Below are positions 23,156 to 35,655 of a DNA stretch of 64,000 nt, piece after piece. Both the position numbers and the translations under genes were made by a program. This DNA comes from Stramonita haemastoma (Eukaryota > Mollusca > Gastropoda > Neogastropoda > Muricidae), in the NCBI GenBank assembly GCA_030674155.1, contig CM060342.1, positions 10,607,431-10,671,430 of the forward strand, read 5' to 3'. Positions within the stretch are counted from its first letter, which is position 1, and each line of letters starts with the position of its first letter. The notes beneath the pieces were generated by a model, which ran no database searches, was not told the DNA's origin, and saw only the letters and a program-made list of their open reading frames with translations.

Positions 23156-24670
23156 CTGATCATCTACGCTGACATTTGTCAAAGTTGAAATTATATTCAA
23201 TATCTAGTGATCAGACATGAGAACTTAAACATAAAAAATCCACAAAAAAGAGAGGAATATTTGGGCGTTGATGATCTGGGGGCTGATTTGGCTCCCCACT
23301 ATCTGAGGGCAAAGCCCTCTGAAGCACGCTCTTTTTTTTTCTACAAAAAGCAATGTTTCGCGGAAGAGAAATTAGGGAATTTTCCTAACACCGCTTTACT
23401 GAGACTGATTTTCAGTTTCAGTTATGCTCTCTTTTTCAGTTACATTTTCAAACATGATGGAGCCATCCATGCCCTTTTGACAATCCCTTCATGCTTTTCT
23501 TCTCTCTTTCAAAGTTGTTTTGTTTTGTTTTTTTGGGGGGGGGGGGGGGGGGGGGGTTAACTCTATGTCATTCATGAAGGGTTTTCTGCAATTCTTTTTT
23601 TAAGCCTGGTTGTTTAAAATGGCTGACAGTAAGAACTGTGTTTTTTTTTTCGTTCCTCGGTCACCAATGGTGAGATTTTTTTTGCGTATGCCCACCATGA
23701 AGGTAGCCGCTCTCTGACTTCAGGGATACGGTGCCATCTGAACAAATCGGCTTAATCTCTCTCCCACTGCTAATTCCGCTTCATAACATTCGCATGGGTG
23801 TGAGCTAACCTTTGAGCCTGAGAGAGAAAGCGTCAAGCGCCTCACAAACTGATGCTGCCAAGTAAATAAACAAAGATTACAAACCCATGGCTTCATGCAG
23901 AACTAGGCTTAAATCACAGCAACTATCCATGAGAATAATCCTGTTAACAGCCAACTCATAGATTTGGCAAAGTCAGATCTGTCCAATAACCGATCCCAAC
24001 ACCCCATCTCCAGTTTCTCCATGGATTTCCACTGATCTTTTTTTTTTCTTTTTAAAAATACAGCATGGTATACTTCAGATGTTAGATTTCCATCAAACGG
24101 CAGAAAGTTCTCATGTCTGAGCACACACCAAAAAAAATGTGAAAGGAAAAAAAAAACTAAAACTGCCCTGGCTAAAACTAAACGCTACTCTTGAACTGCC
24201 TGCACTATTTCAGTGAGAGAGAAAAAAGAAATGCAACCCCTTCAGTGGCAAACATATAAATACTCGTAGCATGTTATGTCTGCTTCATCTACCCCTAAGC
24301 CAAACAAAGATGCACGTTTCGAACATTTTTTTTTTTTTTTTTTTTTATAAATGGGTCATTTTGGGCATTCACAAATAATCATATTTTCTTTACTCCATTT
24401 TCTACTTCCAAATACACTTGACTTGTTAGCTCCAAAACTCTTTTTCAACATGACTGTGAGCTCTTTAGAAATACTGATTTCACATATTTCACTTCAAAAA
24501 TTTTTTTACCAGATTTTTAAAAAATTTACTCTTCTCCACTGAGTACTCGGGGTTAGTACTGATGTTTTTTCTGTTTTTTTATTTTTTGGGGGGGGGGGGG
24601 GGGGGGGGGTTGCACTGAAGGGGTTACTTTCTGTGAACAAAGACAAAGCATCTTCAGAAACAGACTTACC

Positions 24671-24890
24671 TTTGGCCGTTCAGTTCCACAGTCAGCCGAG
24701 GCCACAGGGTCACTTCACTGCCGCAGCATTAATCAGCCTGGCAGACTGACTTCAGTCATCAACCTTCTGCCTCTCTCTATCTTCTCTTCTCTTTGCCCTC
24801 CCTTACTGGGCAGGGTGCACAGTGCCAGGTCTTCTCCTGTGCTTGTAGCTCTGCAGGAGGTCTGCCTGCTGGCCTCAGCTGACATATTCC
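24671..24890 (-). other. Possible minus-strand exon with good donor
   Basis: Ends GAACGGCCAAAG then GTAAGTCTG. An ATG frame (MSAEASRQTSCRATSTGEDL) is open for 53 codons but stops before the donor, so it would be untranslated or broken. Confidence 0.2.
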
Positions 24891-24924
24891 GACTTTTGAG
24901 CGCTCATTTTTTTTTTAACAGACG

Positions 24925-25200
24925 ATGCATGCTGGGTTTATTTCTGTTTCTGTAACCCGCCAACCACTGACAGGAGTCATGAGATCTTTTTTACATGCAT
25001 GTTTGATCTTCCATATGTGCTGTTTACACAAAGGAAAGAAGGGCACTGGCAGGTCTGAAATTGAAGTTAGCCTGGAAGATAGTTTTTAAAAAAATCACAC
25101 CCTCGAATCACCAGATGCCACCAAGATTCGAACCCACGACTTCAAGGACCCATGGGGTTGAAGTCGAACAATCTAACCACTCGGCTATAGTGTCTGTCCA
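24925..25200 (-). mobile_element. SINE family E copy
   Basis: Plus strand reads from the tail: TTTCTGTAACCCGCCAACCA, then CACCAAGATTCGAACCCACG (B box reversed) and CTAACCACTCGGCTATAGTG (A box reversed). Confidence 0.7.
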
Positions 25201-26034
25201 ACTGAAGTCAAGACACTACAGACTGACTGGCACACAAAACGATGAACTTAATACTGTTGATCTTTCCCAACTGACATCAAAATGCAGAAAAAAAACTTTT
25301 CCCTGCACTTGTCAACAAAAGACTGCAGTGCTAGTACACACCTCTTTCACAAACATGCTCACTGTACCTGATGTCTTTCCAATTCTCTCAACCTTGTCAT
25401 CAGTTCCTCTGATTTTTTTTTTCATCACTGTGAATTGACAGACCACACCCAAAAAAAAAAGATAAATTCAGAAATGTAGAAACTGCCACAATCAAAATCT
25501 GTTCACTGACCATAATGTCTCTTCATAAACTACATACAAACTGAACTTAAACCAGCCATACTCTCAACTTCAGAAGAAAGAGACTAGTTCAGACTAGTTC
25601 ACCAACGACAACCTCCATAACTTATCAGTTTTTAGTTGACAGGAATCATTAGTGTTCATAAGAGAGTCTTCTTTCTAAACCCACCAAATCTGGCAGTGCT
25701 CACATATCCTGCATAACTAAGAGACCATCCTTTATCCTTTCCTCTGAAAGACCAACAGAAGCACCCACATCACCACTCATGACCTTAGTATAGGTAGCCA
25801 AAAGTTCAACAAAACCAGAAAATCTTTTAACCAAAATTTGTAAAAGAGTGGACAACAGGTAGTCCACCAGCTATCAGTCACTCACTGGAACAACTTTTCA
25901 CTGCTGCCCAGCCAAAAAACCAAAACTTAACATGCATGGCTGAAGCAGCTTTGAGAATTGACCCACAAAAAACCTGACAAGCTTAAAGATCATTTTTTGC
26001 CCAAAACTTCACAAGTTGACCCTTGAAAATCTAC
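25201..26034. other. Unassigned DNA
   Basis: AT-rich with scattered short A/T runs. I see no gene, RNA or repeat family. Confidence 0.5.
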
Positions 26035-26185
26035 TAATTTTTTTTTCATTCCTCAGCTAGAGCTCCAAGTTTCACCAATGCTGAGATTAATGCATATGCG
26101 ACCACCCCCCCACCCCCCCCACCCCCCCCCCCCCTTCCACCATTTGGGTAGCTGCATGCCACCTTTGGAGACATCTACAAATATG
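26035..26185 (-). mobile_element. SINE family B tail with expanded C-run
   Basis: CTAGAGCTCCAAGTTTCACC and TAGCTGCATGCCACCTTTGG flank a run of C broken by single A residues (26103-26134). Confidence 0.6.
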
Positions 26186-26701
26186 AAACAACCTCTGTAA
26201 AAAAAAATAATTAAAAAAAAAATTTTCAGGGAAAAAAAGCTGTTCTAATTAACAACCAAGAAGATCATCATTTCATGAATCTGACCAACAAGAAAGTCTC
26301 AGCTGTGAGACGATCTTTGCATCACAAAAAAGCCAGCATTAAGTATACCCGAAAATCAACCACGGCCAACATCTCCCAAGACTTGACCACCACAGCAAAC
26401 CTGTCCACTGCACTGCACTGCACCAACCACCCCCTGTGTGGGTCAGCCCCACTGGTACCCTGCCTTGCTGGACACCAGCAGTGTGGACTGGCAGCCAGCA
26501 GAGAAGAGGAAGGAAGACAGGCAGTTCAAGGTCTGATCTTCACTGCACAGCAAGGAAAATAGTGTTCCATAACATCCACCCTCACACAGTACATCCTAAT
26601 ACTTTTCTCCTGCATATTTCAAACAATTAATGATGTGGATGTGAGCATTTTTTCTAAGCATGCCTGTATGTGTGAGTATGAGTGTTTGCATGCATGCACG
26701 C

Positions 26702-26750
<49 letters not shown>

Positions 26751-27675
26751 GTGTGTGTCCAAATGTATGACAGCCTACAAATGTATTTGTCTGATGCAAG
26801 AAAAAGTGCATGAAATTTATATACTGACATACACATGCCTGTATGTTGAGAGTTTTTATACAAAATGAAAGTATACTAATATTGTGCTTATAACACTACC
26901 CCCCCCCCCCCTCTTTGTTAAAATCAATACTAAACATGATCCTACAATGTACACTTACTACCCAAAAAATTGCACCATACATTTAAGTTCAGCTACTCTA
27001 CTTGTATTGCATTGTCTACCACTTTCAGTCACAGCCAATTTCGATGCTGGAAATTCAGGCTACTCTCCCTGGGAAGAGCCAGAGCCATAGAAACAGCGCC
27101 ACCCATTATTATTTTTTTGTTTTCTTTAACTGTCTGCATGTATATATGTCTTCCTATGAAAGTGGCTTTTGCCTACAGAATTTTGCCAGGAACAATGATC
27201 TTGTTACGTCAGTTCTTTTATGTGTGCCAAATGCATATTGCACATGGGGCCTCTGTTTTGTTTACCCATCCAAAAAAGCTAGCACCCAGACCACCGCTCA
27301 AGGCCTAGTGGACAGGGAGAAAGTTCGAGCAATTACAAAACCCACAATGTTCACATCCTCAATCTACCAAACTAACCACCAGCCCTCAACCCTCTCTATC
27401 ATCTATCAACCCCTATCATTCAGCAAAGATACATTGCAGCTGACAGCTGCCATCAGCACACAGCGCGGTTGTGTCCACAGGTGTCAGCAACAGGACTCCA
27501 CTCTTGTCAGCAACCACCACTGCCCTCCTCCCTCTCCTCCTCCTCCTCCTGTCTCCTCCCTCACCTATGTATATATAGGTCTTTTTTCAGGTCCACTCTG
27601 GTCATCTGGTCAAAAACAACATGTTGCATACAGTTGCTTCGACTGCCACAAAACCAACTGACCACACACACAAAC
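26186..27675. other. Mostly unassigned DNA
   Basis: TG microsatellite at 26706-26750, a repeat F piece at 27035-27105 and a CTCCTC run at 27525-27555. A minus-strand open stretch near 26430-26552 (EDQTLNCLSSFLFSAGCQST) has an acceptor-like start but no recognisable identity. Confidence 0.4.
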
Positions 27676-27815
27676 ATGTTCGTAAGAGTAGGCCATCGTG
27701 TGCGGTGGAACAGATGACAATATTTCACAACTGCATACACACGGGGACTGGATGAAAAAAGCACATGAGTGCTTATCCATTATCCTTGATAAAAAAGAAT
27801 AAAATATATTTAAAA
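27676..27815 (+). mobile_element. SINE family A, 3' half
   Basis: Starts CGTAAGAGTAGGCCATCGTG and runs to ATTATCCTTGATAAAAAAG. The head is missing, as expected of 5' truncation. Confidence 0.8.
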
Positions 27816-27947
27816 TTTTTTAATGCATACAGTTGTATATACTGCCACAACACATTCTGAAGGAAACGTAACGCATAACACCCATATTTACTTCTGCAAT
27901 GGCTCTAAGATGACAAAATGAGAGCCATGAAGTATACACTTTTGTTT

Positions 27948-28327
27948 TCATTCCTCAGCTAGAGATCCAAGGTTCACCAATGGTGAGATTATACATATGC
28001 AGCTGTTTTAACCCACCATTAGGATAGCTGCATTCCAACTTCAGGGATGGTGTCTAAACATGGCACCTCTTATGTGCATGCATTTAGATTTTATCATCCG
28101 TTCCTGCAGGCATGAAATGGCCTACTCTTCCAAAAGACAAAACAGGGCTTTAAAGCATACACAAGATACTCTGCGTGCATTCATACATGGGGCCTTGGTC
28201 TCACCCAGAGAATTTGGGGGAGAGTGGACTCAGTGCTGCGGATAACTCCAGGGGAAAATCCCCTAAAACAGTGCCTCTGGCTGTCACATCACAAGTGCAT
28301 GGCTCTTACCACTAGGCTATCCTGCCA
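27948..28327 (-). mobile_element. SINE family B, full-length copy
   Basis: Plus strand, tail to head: AGAGATCCAAGGTTCACCAA, TAGCTGCATTCCAACTTCAG, ACAAGATACTCTGCGTGCAT, and TACCACTAGGCTATCCTGCC. Confidence 0.75.
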
Positions 28328-28729
28328 CCACCACCCCTCCCCCATGGAGTATACTAGAGTACAACATAAATGACAAACTGTAACCATGACAAACTGTAAC
28401 CACAATGTAACATATTATAAAATTATATGATTCAACCAAAAATTTCTCAGCCAAACAGGTACCTCAACAAAAGCAATTTAGTGATTGGATGTACGACGTA
28501 AATAATTCATTGGAAAAAAATTAAGCCTTTTGTTTTTTGAAGACCAGCTTTGCAGCAATAAATTTACTGAACATTTTCATCTTGCTGTACTCTACCATCC
28601 TGACACTGAAATAAAGACCGCACTGCCAGATATCTGTTACCAAGCAAAGTTTTTCCAGCAAAACATTACTGGGTTTTTTCGTCTTTTTTTTCTCCCTTTT
28701 ATTTCGAGGTTAGTGGTCATACACACAAA

Positions 28730-28870
28730 TTCTCATTCAGTGTGCAATTTCAATCTCACAGTGATTTTTCAAGTGGGATCATAAATGAATCAGAGTGGAC
28801 AGTCTCAATGACAACCACACACCCCCCCCCCCCCCCCCCCCCCCCCCTCCCTGAGTGTTAAAATGGGAAA
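28730..28870 (+). repeat. Dispersed repeat G with poly-C insertion
   Basis: GCAATTTCAATCTCACAGTG and AAGTGGGAT, then 26 C residues (28822-28847) before CCCTGAGTGTTAAAATGGG. Confidence 0.55.
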
Positions 28871-29097
28871 TTATGCACAACCACAGCGTACTGTGACCAA
28901 ATTTTGCAACCAAAAACTGTGCGTGAGGAGAGCAGCTATAGTCAGTTGCCCACCTCACTTTTCCAGCCAAATGAAACTGATTTTCATGCTCTTGGCATGA
29001 AGTGAAAGAAAAAGAGGGGATTGATCTGGCTCTATCAGCAACCTACAAAACAGCGGTAGTATCTATAGATCTATGTGATTCAGACTGTTTAAGAAGG

Positions 29098-29455
29098 AAA
29101 GTGGGAGGATGGTTAGGGCGTTCAGCTGCCAAGCAAGTAAACAGGAGGTTCTGGGTTCCATTCCAGTTTTTGTCAGGGCTTCCTTCCCAGTTTGATGAGA
29201 AAATCAAACTGAATGTCACTTCTTCAGGCGAGACTATAATAAACTGAGGCCCCATGTGCAAATGCATGCAGAACATCTTGCACATGTGTTAGAAATCTGC
29301 TCTGCCTTTTGGAAGAGTAGGCCATTTCATGCCAGTAGGAACGGATGACAAAATTTTGAAAAACACATGCACACAGGTGTCGTGTTTAGACACCATCCCT
29401 GAAGTCAGAATGCAGCTACCTAAATGGTAGGGGAGGAAAAAAAAAAAAGCCACAT
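29098..29455 (+). mobile_element. SINE family B/D copy
   Basis: Head GGATGGTTAGGGCGTTCAGC with B box TTCTGGGTTCCATTCC, middle GCAAATGCATGCAGAACATC, tail ACACCATCCCTGAAGTCAGA and GCAGCTACCTAAATGG. Confidence 0.7.
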
Positions 29456-29628
29456 ACACAAAAATCTTACCTTCATAAAGCCTAACCAAATCCAAACACA
29501 CACACACACCACACGGCACACCACACCCCCACACTTGTCAACTCCCCAACCCAACTTTGAAAATTAAAACAGTGCCCTCAATGCTCACACTTAATTCAAA
29601 TGAAAGTTCAAACAAAAAAACCCACCCC

Positions 29629-29629
<1 letters not shown>

Positions 29630-29702
<73 letters not shown>
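29630..29702. repeat. CA microsatellite
   Basis: About 35 uninterrupted CA repeats. Confidence 0.97.
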
Positions 29703-29704
<2 letters not shown>

Positions 29705-31039
29705 ACTTATGACATTTCATGGATTTTTTTTTTTTTTTTTTAAAGTCTTAAATAATGGTTGGTGACATTGTAACTGATATAAGCTGTTTGACACCATATG
29801 ATATTTTTTTTAAAATCAATTTTAAATGTGTGCATGCCCATATGTTTGTTATGTTATTTCCACTCAGTGGTGATGGGTATTATCATATGGTTTTTGCTTG
29901 TTGTTTTCTTATTCATTGCCTATATATAATCCGGTGGATTGGTTTTTATGAGTGGTTCGATTGGTTGATTTATTTTTTGGCTGTTTTTATATTGTGTTGT
30001 TGTTTGTTTGTTTTTGTTTTTCTTTTGTTGATTGATGTTGTTAGGTATATGTTATTTCCTCTCAGTGATGATGGGTTTATCATAAGGTATTTGGTCTTGT
30101 TGTTTATTGCATAACTCTTTTAAAACATAAAGATACTTGGGCTATTATATGGCTATTGTATCACCAGTTGCTTTGAAAAATTATTTAAATACTTTGTTTT
30201 TTATTTTAGGGATAATTTCTTAGTAGTGCTTGTAGTATAGTAGTATAGTGTATGTAGTAGCAGTAGTATTGTTTAGTCAAATAATGTTTTTTGGTACTAT
30301 TGTAATACATAATAATGTATGTGATGTGTCGTGTGCATGGTAGTTGGGAGGGTGGTGGTGCGAGCCAGAGTTTTGACACTATATGATTCTTAAAAAGACT
30401 TTAATTTGTGTTTGTACTACGAGTAACGAGTGATGATGGAGACAAAAACCGTTTTGTTGTTGGCAGTGTTGTGTGTGTTGTGTGTGATGTGTGTTGTGTG
30501 TGTGTTCAGTCTAAGGAGTTAAGCGTGCTGCTGTTTGTTCCAGGTGTTTGTAGCATGTATGGGGTTTCGTCTTTTTTTCTGCTTTTGTAGTGGTATGCAA
30601 TTTTGGTGTGTTAATTCAGTGATTTTCAAGTGGGTAAATGCATTCTGAGTGATTTAAAAGAAAAAAAACCCCCCAATTTACTTTATTTTTTATATTTTAA
30701 TTTTGTCTCTATTGGTTGTTACTAAGTTGTTGTGCATCTATAGGCATAGGTTATTGAAGTTGTTGATCATTTCACTTTTAGCAAATTGTGAAATGTTTGT
30801 TGTTGTTTTGATTGTTTTTGCTTTATCCTGTTTTCATTTTATTCGGTCTTTAGACCTGAAAATGCTGGGATTTTCTGCTTTGTTTTTGATTGGTTTTTTG
30901 TTTTGTTTTGGATTGTTTGGTTATGGTTTTGATTTTTTTCATTTCATTATTCTTTAGATTTGGGCTTGATGGAAAAAACTCGATCCGTTTATGAACATCA
31001 TGTCATCTCTAGGAAATAAAAATATTGATGATGATTGAT
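29703..31039. other. T/G-rich unassigned DNA
   Basis: Hydrophobic open frames here (e.g. 29755-30114, 30703-30957) reflect T-rich composition. TTTCCNCTCAGTGATGATGG occurs twice (29853 and 30055), a possible old duplication. Confidence 0.5.
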
Positions 31040-31384
31040 TGATTGATGACCACACACACTACACACACACGACACACACATCACTTACACAAAACTTATA
31101 TGCCACTAGCCTTTTCAGACAGCTAGCCATTTCACACCATAGGACACGACGACAAATTGAACACATATGCTCACACAGCACATTGCACACATCCAATCAA
31201 TCCACACTAAACACACGAGGAAACAACAACCACACACACAAAACTACCACAAACCAACCAAACCAAACACACAACACACAACACACATCCACACACACAC
31301 ATATGCAATCACAACCAACTTTGAAATAACAGTCCTCAATCAACACACTACATCAACACAAACACACACAACACACACCACCCA

Positions 31385-31481
<97 letters not shown>

Positions 31482-31500
31482 CACAACCACCATCCACCCT
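31040..31500. repeat. CA-rich tract
   Basis: Imperfect CA-rich DNA with a long pure segment at about 31385-31480. Confidence 0.95.
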
Positions 31501-31575
31501 CACAACTCCCTCACAACACGACAAACAACAAACAACATGGTGTCCCTCCCATCCCTCCAAGAGTGAAAACGACAA

Positions 31576-31729
31576 GGTGAGGTCAATGAAACTGTCATTG
31601 ACTCCTGCAGAGGCAGGTGTCAGGTGCGGTTTGTGAGTGATGGTTGCTGGGTTGGGTGTCCAGTCTGTGACGTCATTGAGGCATCTGGGCAGCATGTCAA
31701 TGACTGTCCTTGATGTCCAGCCTTTCCCT
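31576..31729 (-). CDS. Possible exon of an unidentified minus-strand gene
   Basis: After CTCTTTCAG the frame is open: GKGWTSRTVIDMLPRCLNDV, then TDWTPNPATITHKPHLTPAS and AGVNDSFIDLTLSFSLLEG. No convincing donor follows and no family is recognised. Confidence 0.25.
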
Positions 31730-31774
31730 CTGAAAGAGACAGAAGAGAAGAAGTCAGTCACAATTCAAGAAGGA

Positions 31775-32005
31775 AGGTAGAAGAATGGTTTCTTAAGACA
31801 TTCACCTGCCTAACAAGTAAACCGTGAGGTTCTGGGTTCAATTCCCAGCCTACCCCTTTTTTTTGCCAGATTGACCACAAAAAAATCAAACTGACTGTCA
31901 AAGTCCTTTGGGTATGATAAACCAAGGCTCCATGTGTGAACGCATGCAGATCATCTTGCACACAATAAAAACCCAGTCCACCTTTTGGAAGAGTAGGCAA
32001 TTCCG
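31775..32005 (+). mobile_element. SINE family B/D copy
   Basis: Head AATGGTTTCTTAAGACATTC, B box GGGTTCAATTCCC, middle GCATGCAGATCATCTTGCAC. It is truncated where the next copy starts in the opposite direction. Confidence 0.65.
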
Positions 32006-32280
32006 TGCTGGTAGCCTAAACCCAATCTCCATGTGCATGCAGTTTTGTAAATTATCTGTTCCCACTGGTACACAATGGCCAACTCTTCCAAAAAATACAA
32101 CAGGTTTTAACTTGTGCAAAAGATTTTCTATGTGCATTTGCACACAGGACCTCAGTTTTTAAAACATTCTCAACTGAAGGAGTTTTGGGGGAGTGGAGTC
32201 AGCACTTATCAGGAGGGAAAAAAACCTGGAAAGGGATTCAACCACAGGTCAGCAGACCACAAGTGTGACTGAGAAAACAA
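32006..32280 (-). mobile_element. SINE family A/B copy, tail to tail with its neighbour
   Basis: Plus strand shows GCATGCAGTTTTGTAAATTA, CTTGTGCAAAAGATTTTCTA and GATTCAACCACAGGTCAGCA, i.e. a reversed element. With 31775-32005 it forms an inverted pair. Confidence 0.6.
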
Positions 32281-33162
32281 TACAGCAATGAAAAATAAAA
32301 TTAAACTATTAATCAAACGACTGAAAATCAACCACAACTATTCTGAGGTAAGGAACAGAGCCTGGGCAAATTCCCTCACCTTGGAAATGCAGTCTATCTC
32401 AATGTACATCAAATTATATATAGGCTGCAGGAGATTACCAGTTGATGGAACACTACTTTAACACTATGAAAAAATTTCACATAAAAATAACACAGGCCAC
32501 AGGAATATCAAATATCCTTGTCAATGCTATTGACAATACTAAATTCTGAGACATAAGGTCTCGCTGTAAGGCAGGTACCACAGCATTTGGAGCTTAAAAT
32601 CACTGCTGGGACCTCTGATGAAGGCTCACCAGGAGTCAGGTCAGGCCAAAGGCATGGTAAATACTCAATGCCTAAACTGCTGTCACTGAAAGATTTAATT
32701 TTCTAGAAGGGTTTGTTGGTTGTTGTTTTGGGGTGGGTTTTTTTAATCTTTGATAGTCATTTTCAAAATGAGTGCAAAGTTGCAAGTGGTTACCAGCACT
32801 TGTTTTTCCTCTATTATTATTTCCTCATTGATAAAAAGACTTGCTGAAAACCCTGCCCAAGGAATTCTCATGAATGAGAAGAATGTGTTATTCAATGTAA
32901 CATTCGAAAAGAATGAGTATTTAAGATTGTTTCACTACACATGCAATATACTTTTTAGCAAATCTTGCCTGCAGTTAGTTTGATCTCAATCTGTTCATGA
33001 ATAAGATAAATCACTATCCTTTGACCTTATTTCAAATTTAGAAAGTTCAACATGGGAACAAAGAATATGTCTCAGGTCAGAAAAAGAGGATTTACAGTAA
33101 GAGTACAAAGTTTATTAAATTTAAACTAGTGCATAACGTCAGGGGGGGGGGGGGGGGGATTT

Positions 33163-33320
33163 TATTTTTATTTTATTCTTTTATTCTAAGGATAATGAAA
33201 TAAGCGCTCATGTGCTTTTTTACATGCAGTCCCCATGTGTAGTTTTGTAATTCTGTCATCCGTTCCCACCGGCAGACAATAGCCTACTCTTCCAAAAAGC
33301 GGAACATGCTTTAATGTGTC
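33163..33320 (-). mobile_element. SINE family A, 3' half, cut by another repeat
   Basis: Minus-strand tail and middle (ATAAGCGCTCATGTGCTTTT, CCGTTCCCACCGGCAGACAA on the plus strand), ending abruptly near 33320 where a different GC-rich repeat begins. Confidence 0.7.
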
Positions 33321-33339
33321 AGGCATGGTACTGAAAGAA

Positions 33340-33450
33340 AAGCACTTTTCCTTGAAAAGGTCTGGGGGTCGCGAGGGCATTGCCCCCTGGCGGGGTCAAG
33401 GGGCAGATCCCCTTGTGGTGGTCAGGGGGCATTGCCCCTGAAGCTGAAAG
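33340..33450 (-). repeat. GC-rich repeat with GGGGCATTGCCCC palindromes
   Basis: GGGCATTGCCCCCTGG, AAGGGGCAGATCCCCTT and GGGGGCATTGCCCCTGAAGC. Reversed, it resembles CAGCTTCAAGGGGCACACCC inside the transposon at 19236-20117, so it may be a stray end of the same family. Confidence 0.5.
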
Positions 33451-34059
33451 TTGTTCAGCAATTCTAGCTTGTAAAAATGCCTCCCTTTGATCTAATTTCA
33501 GTTCACACTAGTAAGCATTTTCTGCCCTAACTAACCTCTACTGGAATTACTTTTATCAGTCATTTCTTCAACCCAAACGAGGTTTAACAAAATACCCAAG
33601 TAATCACATAGCAAAAATGAGGACATATTGATCAAGACAGAGAAAGGTAGGGAGAGTAAGAGAAAGAACACAGGTACACACAGAGAAACACACAGACAGA
33701 GAGGAGGGAGAGAGGAGGGGGGGGGGGGGGGGGGGGAATTACAATAAATAAAAAATAAACACACACCAAAGGTATATATATATATGAGGGATGACCATAG
33801 ACTAGAACAGACATGACATTTATAACTAGGGCCTAGGGCCTACATGTAACATTCGAAAATCATTCAACTCAAAAATAAGATGTAAACATACTTGCATGAC
33901 TGTGAACAGGTGTGCAATCCTGTACTCCAGAGACCAGTGATGAAACTTGCACAGTACACAACTTTTCGCGTTGTCCATTTTCAATTAATTATAAAGACAC
34001 ATATTTCCACAAATCTGAACCTTTTTTTTTCAAAGCTGGGCTAATATTGTTTGCATGAC

Positions 34060-34215
34060 GATAGATCTACAGTGCTGCTGGCATTCCAAAACAAAAAATA
34101 CCGCCATTGCTTGAACACTGAGCGGTTTCTAATCTAAGGGAAAGCACTCTAAAATCTTACGCATTTTTAAGGTAGTTACAGTTACGTCCCTTAAATCATA
34201 ACGGGGAATGGGCCT
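34060..34215 (-). repeat. Left arm of a diverged inverted pair
   Basis: On the minus strand: TTTAAGGGACGTAACTG, CCTTAAAAATGCGTAAG, ATTTTAGAGTGCTTTCCCTT and AGAAACCGCTC. It aligns with 34725-34800 on the plus strand. Confidence 0.6.
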
Positions 34216-34694
34216 GTGCAATGAAATAATACACGATTAGATAAAAACTGTAGGCAACAAGCCAAAATATACACTTTCTAAATACATAGTTATTGTGTGT
34301 TGCATTTGATATTATACTGTATCGTCACAGCACATTTCTTTAGGTGAAATTCAGCTGCTGTCCAAAAACAAACAAAAAAAATGCATTGCCATCAGAGCAC
34401 CTTGCCTTTTTGTTTATTGTTGTTGTTGCTGCTGCTGCTGCTGTGTTGCTGTACTGCTGCTACTGCTGCTGTTCCTGTCAATGTTGTTGTTGTTGTTTTA
34501 TTGTTTTTATTGTTGCTATTATCATCACCATGATTTATACAGATAAATCTATTGTGAGAGTACAAAATCGTATTTAATGCAACACAAAGACAGCTGTGTA
34601 TTTTAAAAGTGTGTTCCTTTTACTTTAGTGTGTGTGTATTCTTTTTTTCCTGTTTTAACTTAATATTAGCCTATGCTTCATACTGTGTGTTCGA

Positions 34695-34805
34695 ATCGAG
34701 CCTGGGCCTTTTTAAGGGACATAAATTTATCCGCCTTAAAAACTGTCGTAATTTTAGATTGGTTTCCCCTAGACCAGTAACCGGCTCTCGTGTTGCGAAT
34801 TGGCG
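34695..34805 (+). repeat. Right arm of a diverged inverted pair
   Basis: TTTAAGGGACATAAATT, GCCTTAAAAACTGTCGTA, ATTTTAGATTGGTTTCCCCT and AGTAACCGGCTC. The ACCGGCTC here also pairs with GAGCCGGT at about 34824-34831. Confidence 0.6.
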
Positions 34806-35239
34806 CAAGACGTTCAACTGTGCGAGCCGGTCCTTAAGTAACCAGAAACTATTAATACGCTACTTCGGACAGTGTCTTTCTATTAACACAGATCTTAACG
34901 CAATTTTAAATAGCGGCAATAAAAAGATAGTCACTAAAATTAATGAAAACTCTGTCGAGACAGCCATCATACAAAAAGTACTCCCGGACTTTATCGGGGA
35001 GAATTTATTTATTTTATTATCAATTAATAATTATTGATACAGTTTGCCCCGATTTGAAGATATATATATATACGCTGTATGCTGGTATTTGTTATAATGA
35101 AGGGGTAATATCGAGGGCCATAGATATTGAGGTCGAGAGTGATGAATTTGAAGCCCACATTTCTTATACTTGATAGGACAGGCAGCATTCTAAGTCTACA
35201 TGAAGTTTGCAGACTTGGGGGAGAAGTTCTTATCTTAAC

Positions 35240-35655
35240 AAGTTGTTTTTATGATCATTATCATCATCATATCATCATCTTCGTCGTCGTTGTTGTTGTT
35301 ATTACTATTTTTCTTATCATCATCATCATCATCATATCATTATTATTATTATTATTATTTATATCATCATCGTCATCATCATCATCATTATTATTATCAT
35401 TATTGTTGTTGTTGTTGTTAGTATTATTATTATCATTATTGTTGTTGTTATTATTATCATTCATCATCATCATCATCAAGAATCATCATCATCATCATTA
35501 TTTTTTATTATATTTTTTATATTATTTTTTATTATTATTATCATTATCATCATCATCATCATCATCATTATTATTATTATTATTATTATTATCACCATCA
35601 TCATTATTATCATCATCACCATCATCATCATTATTATTATTATTATTATTTCAAG
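35240..35655. repeat. ATC/ATT trinucleotide tract
   Basis: TCA/TTA/TTG triplets for over 400 bp. The open frames give poly-Ile/Ser/Leu or poly-Asn/Asp and are not genes. Confidence 0.95.

Noticed and set aside
31776..32280. An LTR pair or retroviral remnant
   Set aside because: The inverted similarity is between two SINEs; there is no gag/pol-like frame or direct long terminal repeat.
34609..35037. 142-codon ORF on the plus strand
   Set aside because: It begins in T-rich low-complexity sequence, crosses one arm of an inverted repeat and resembles no protein I know.
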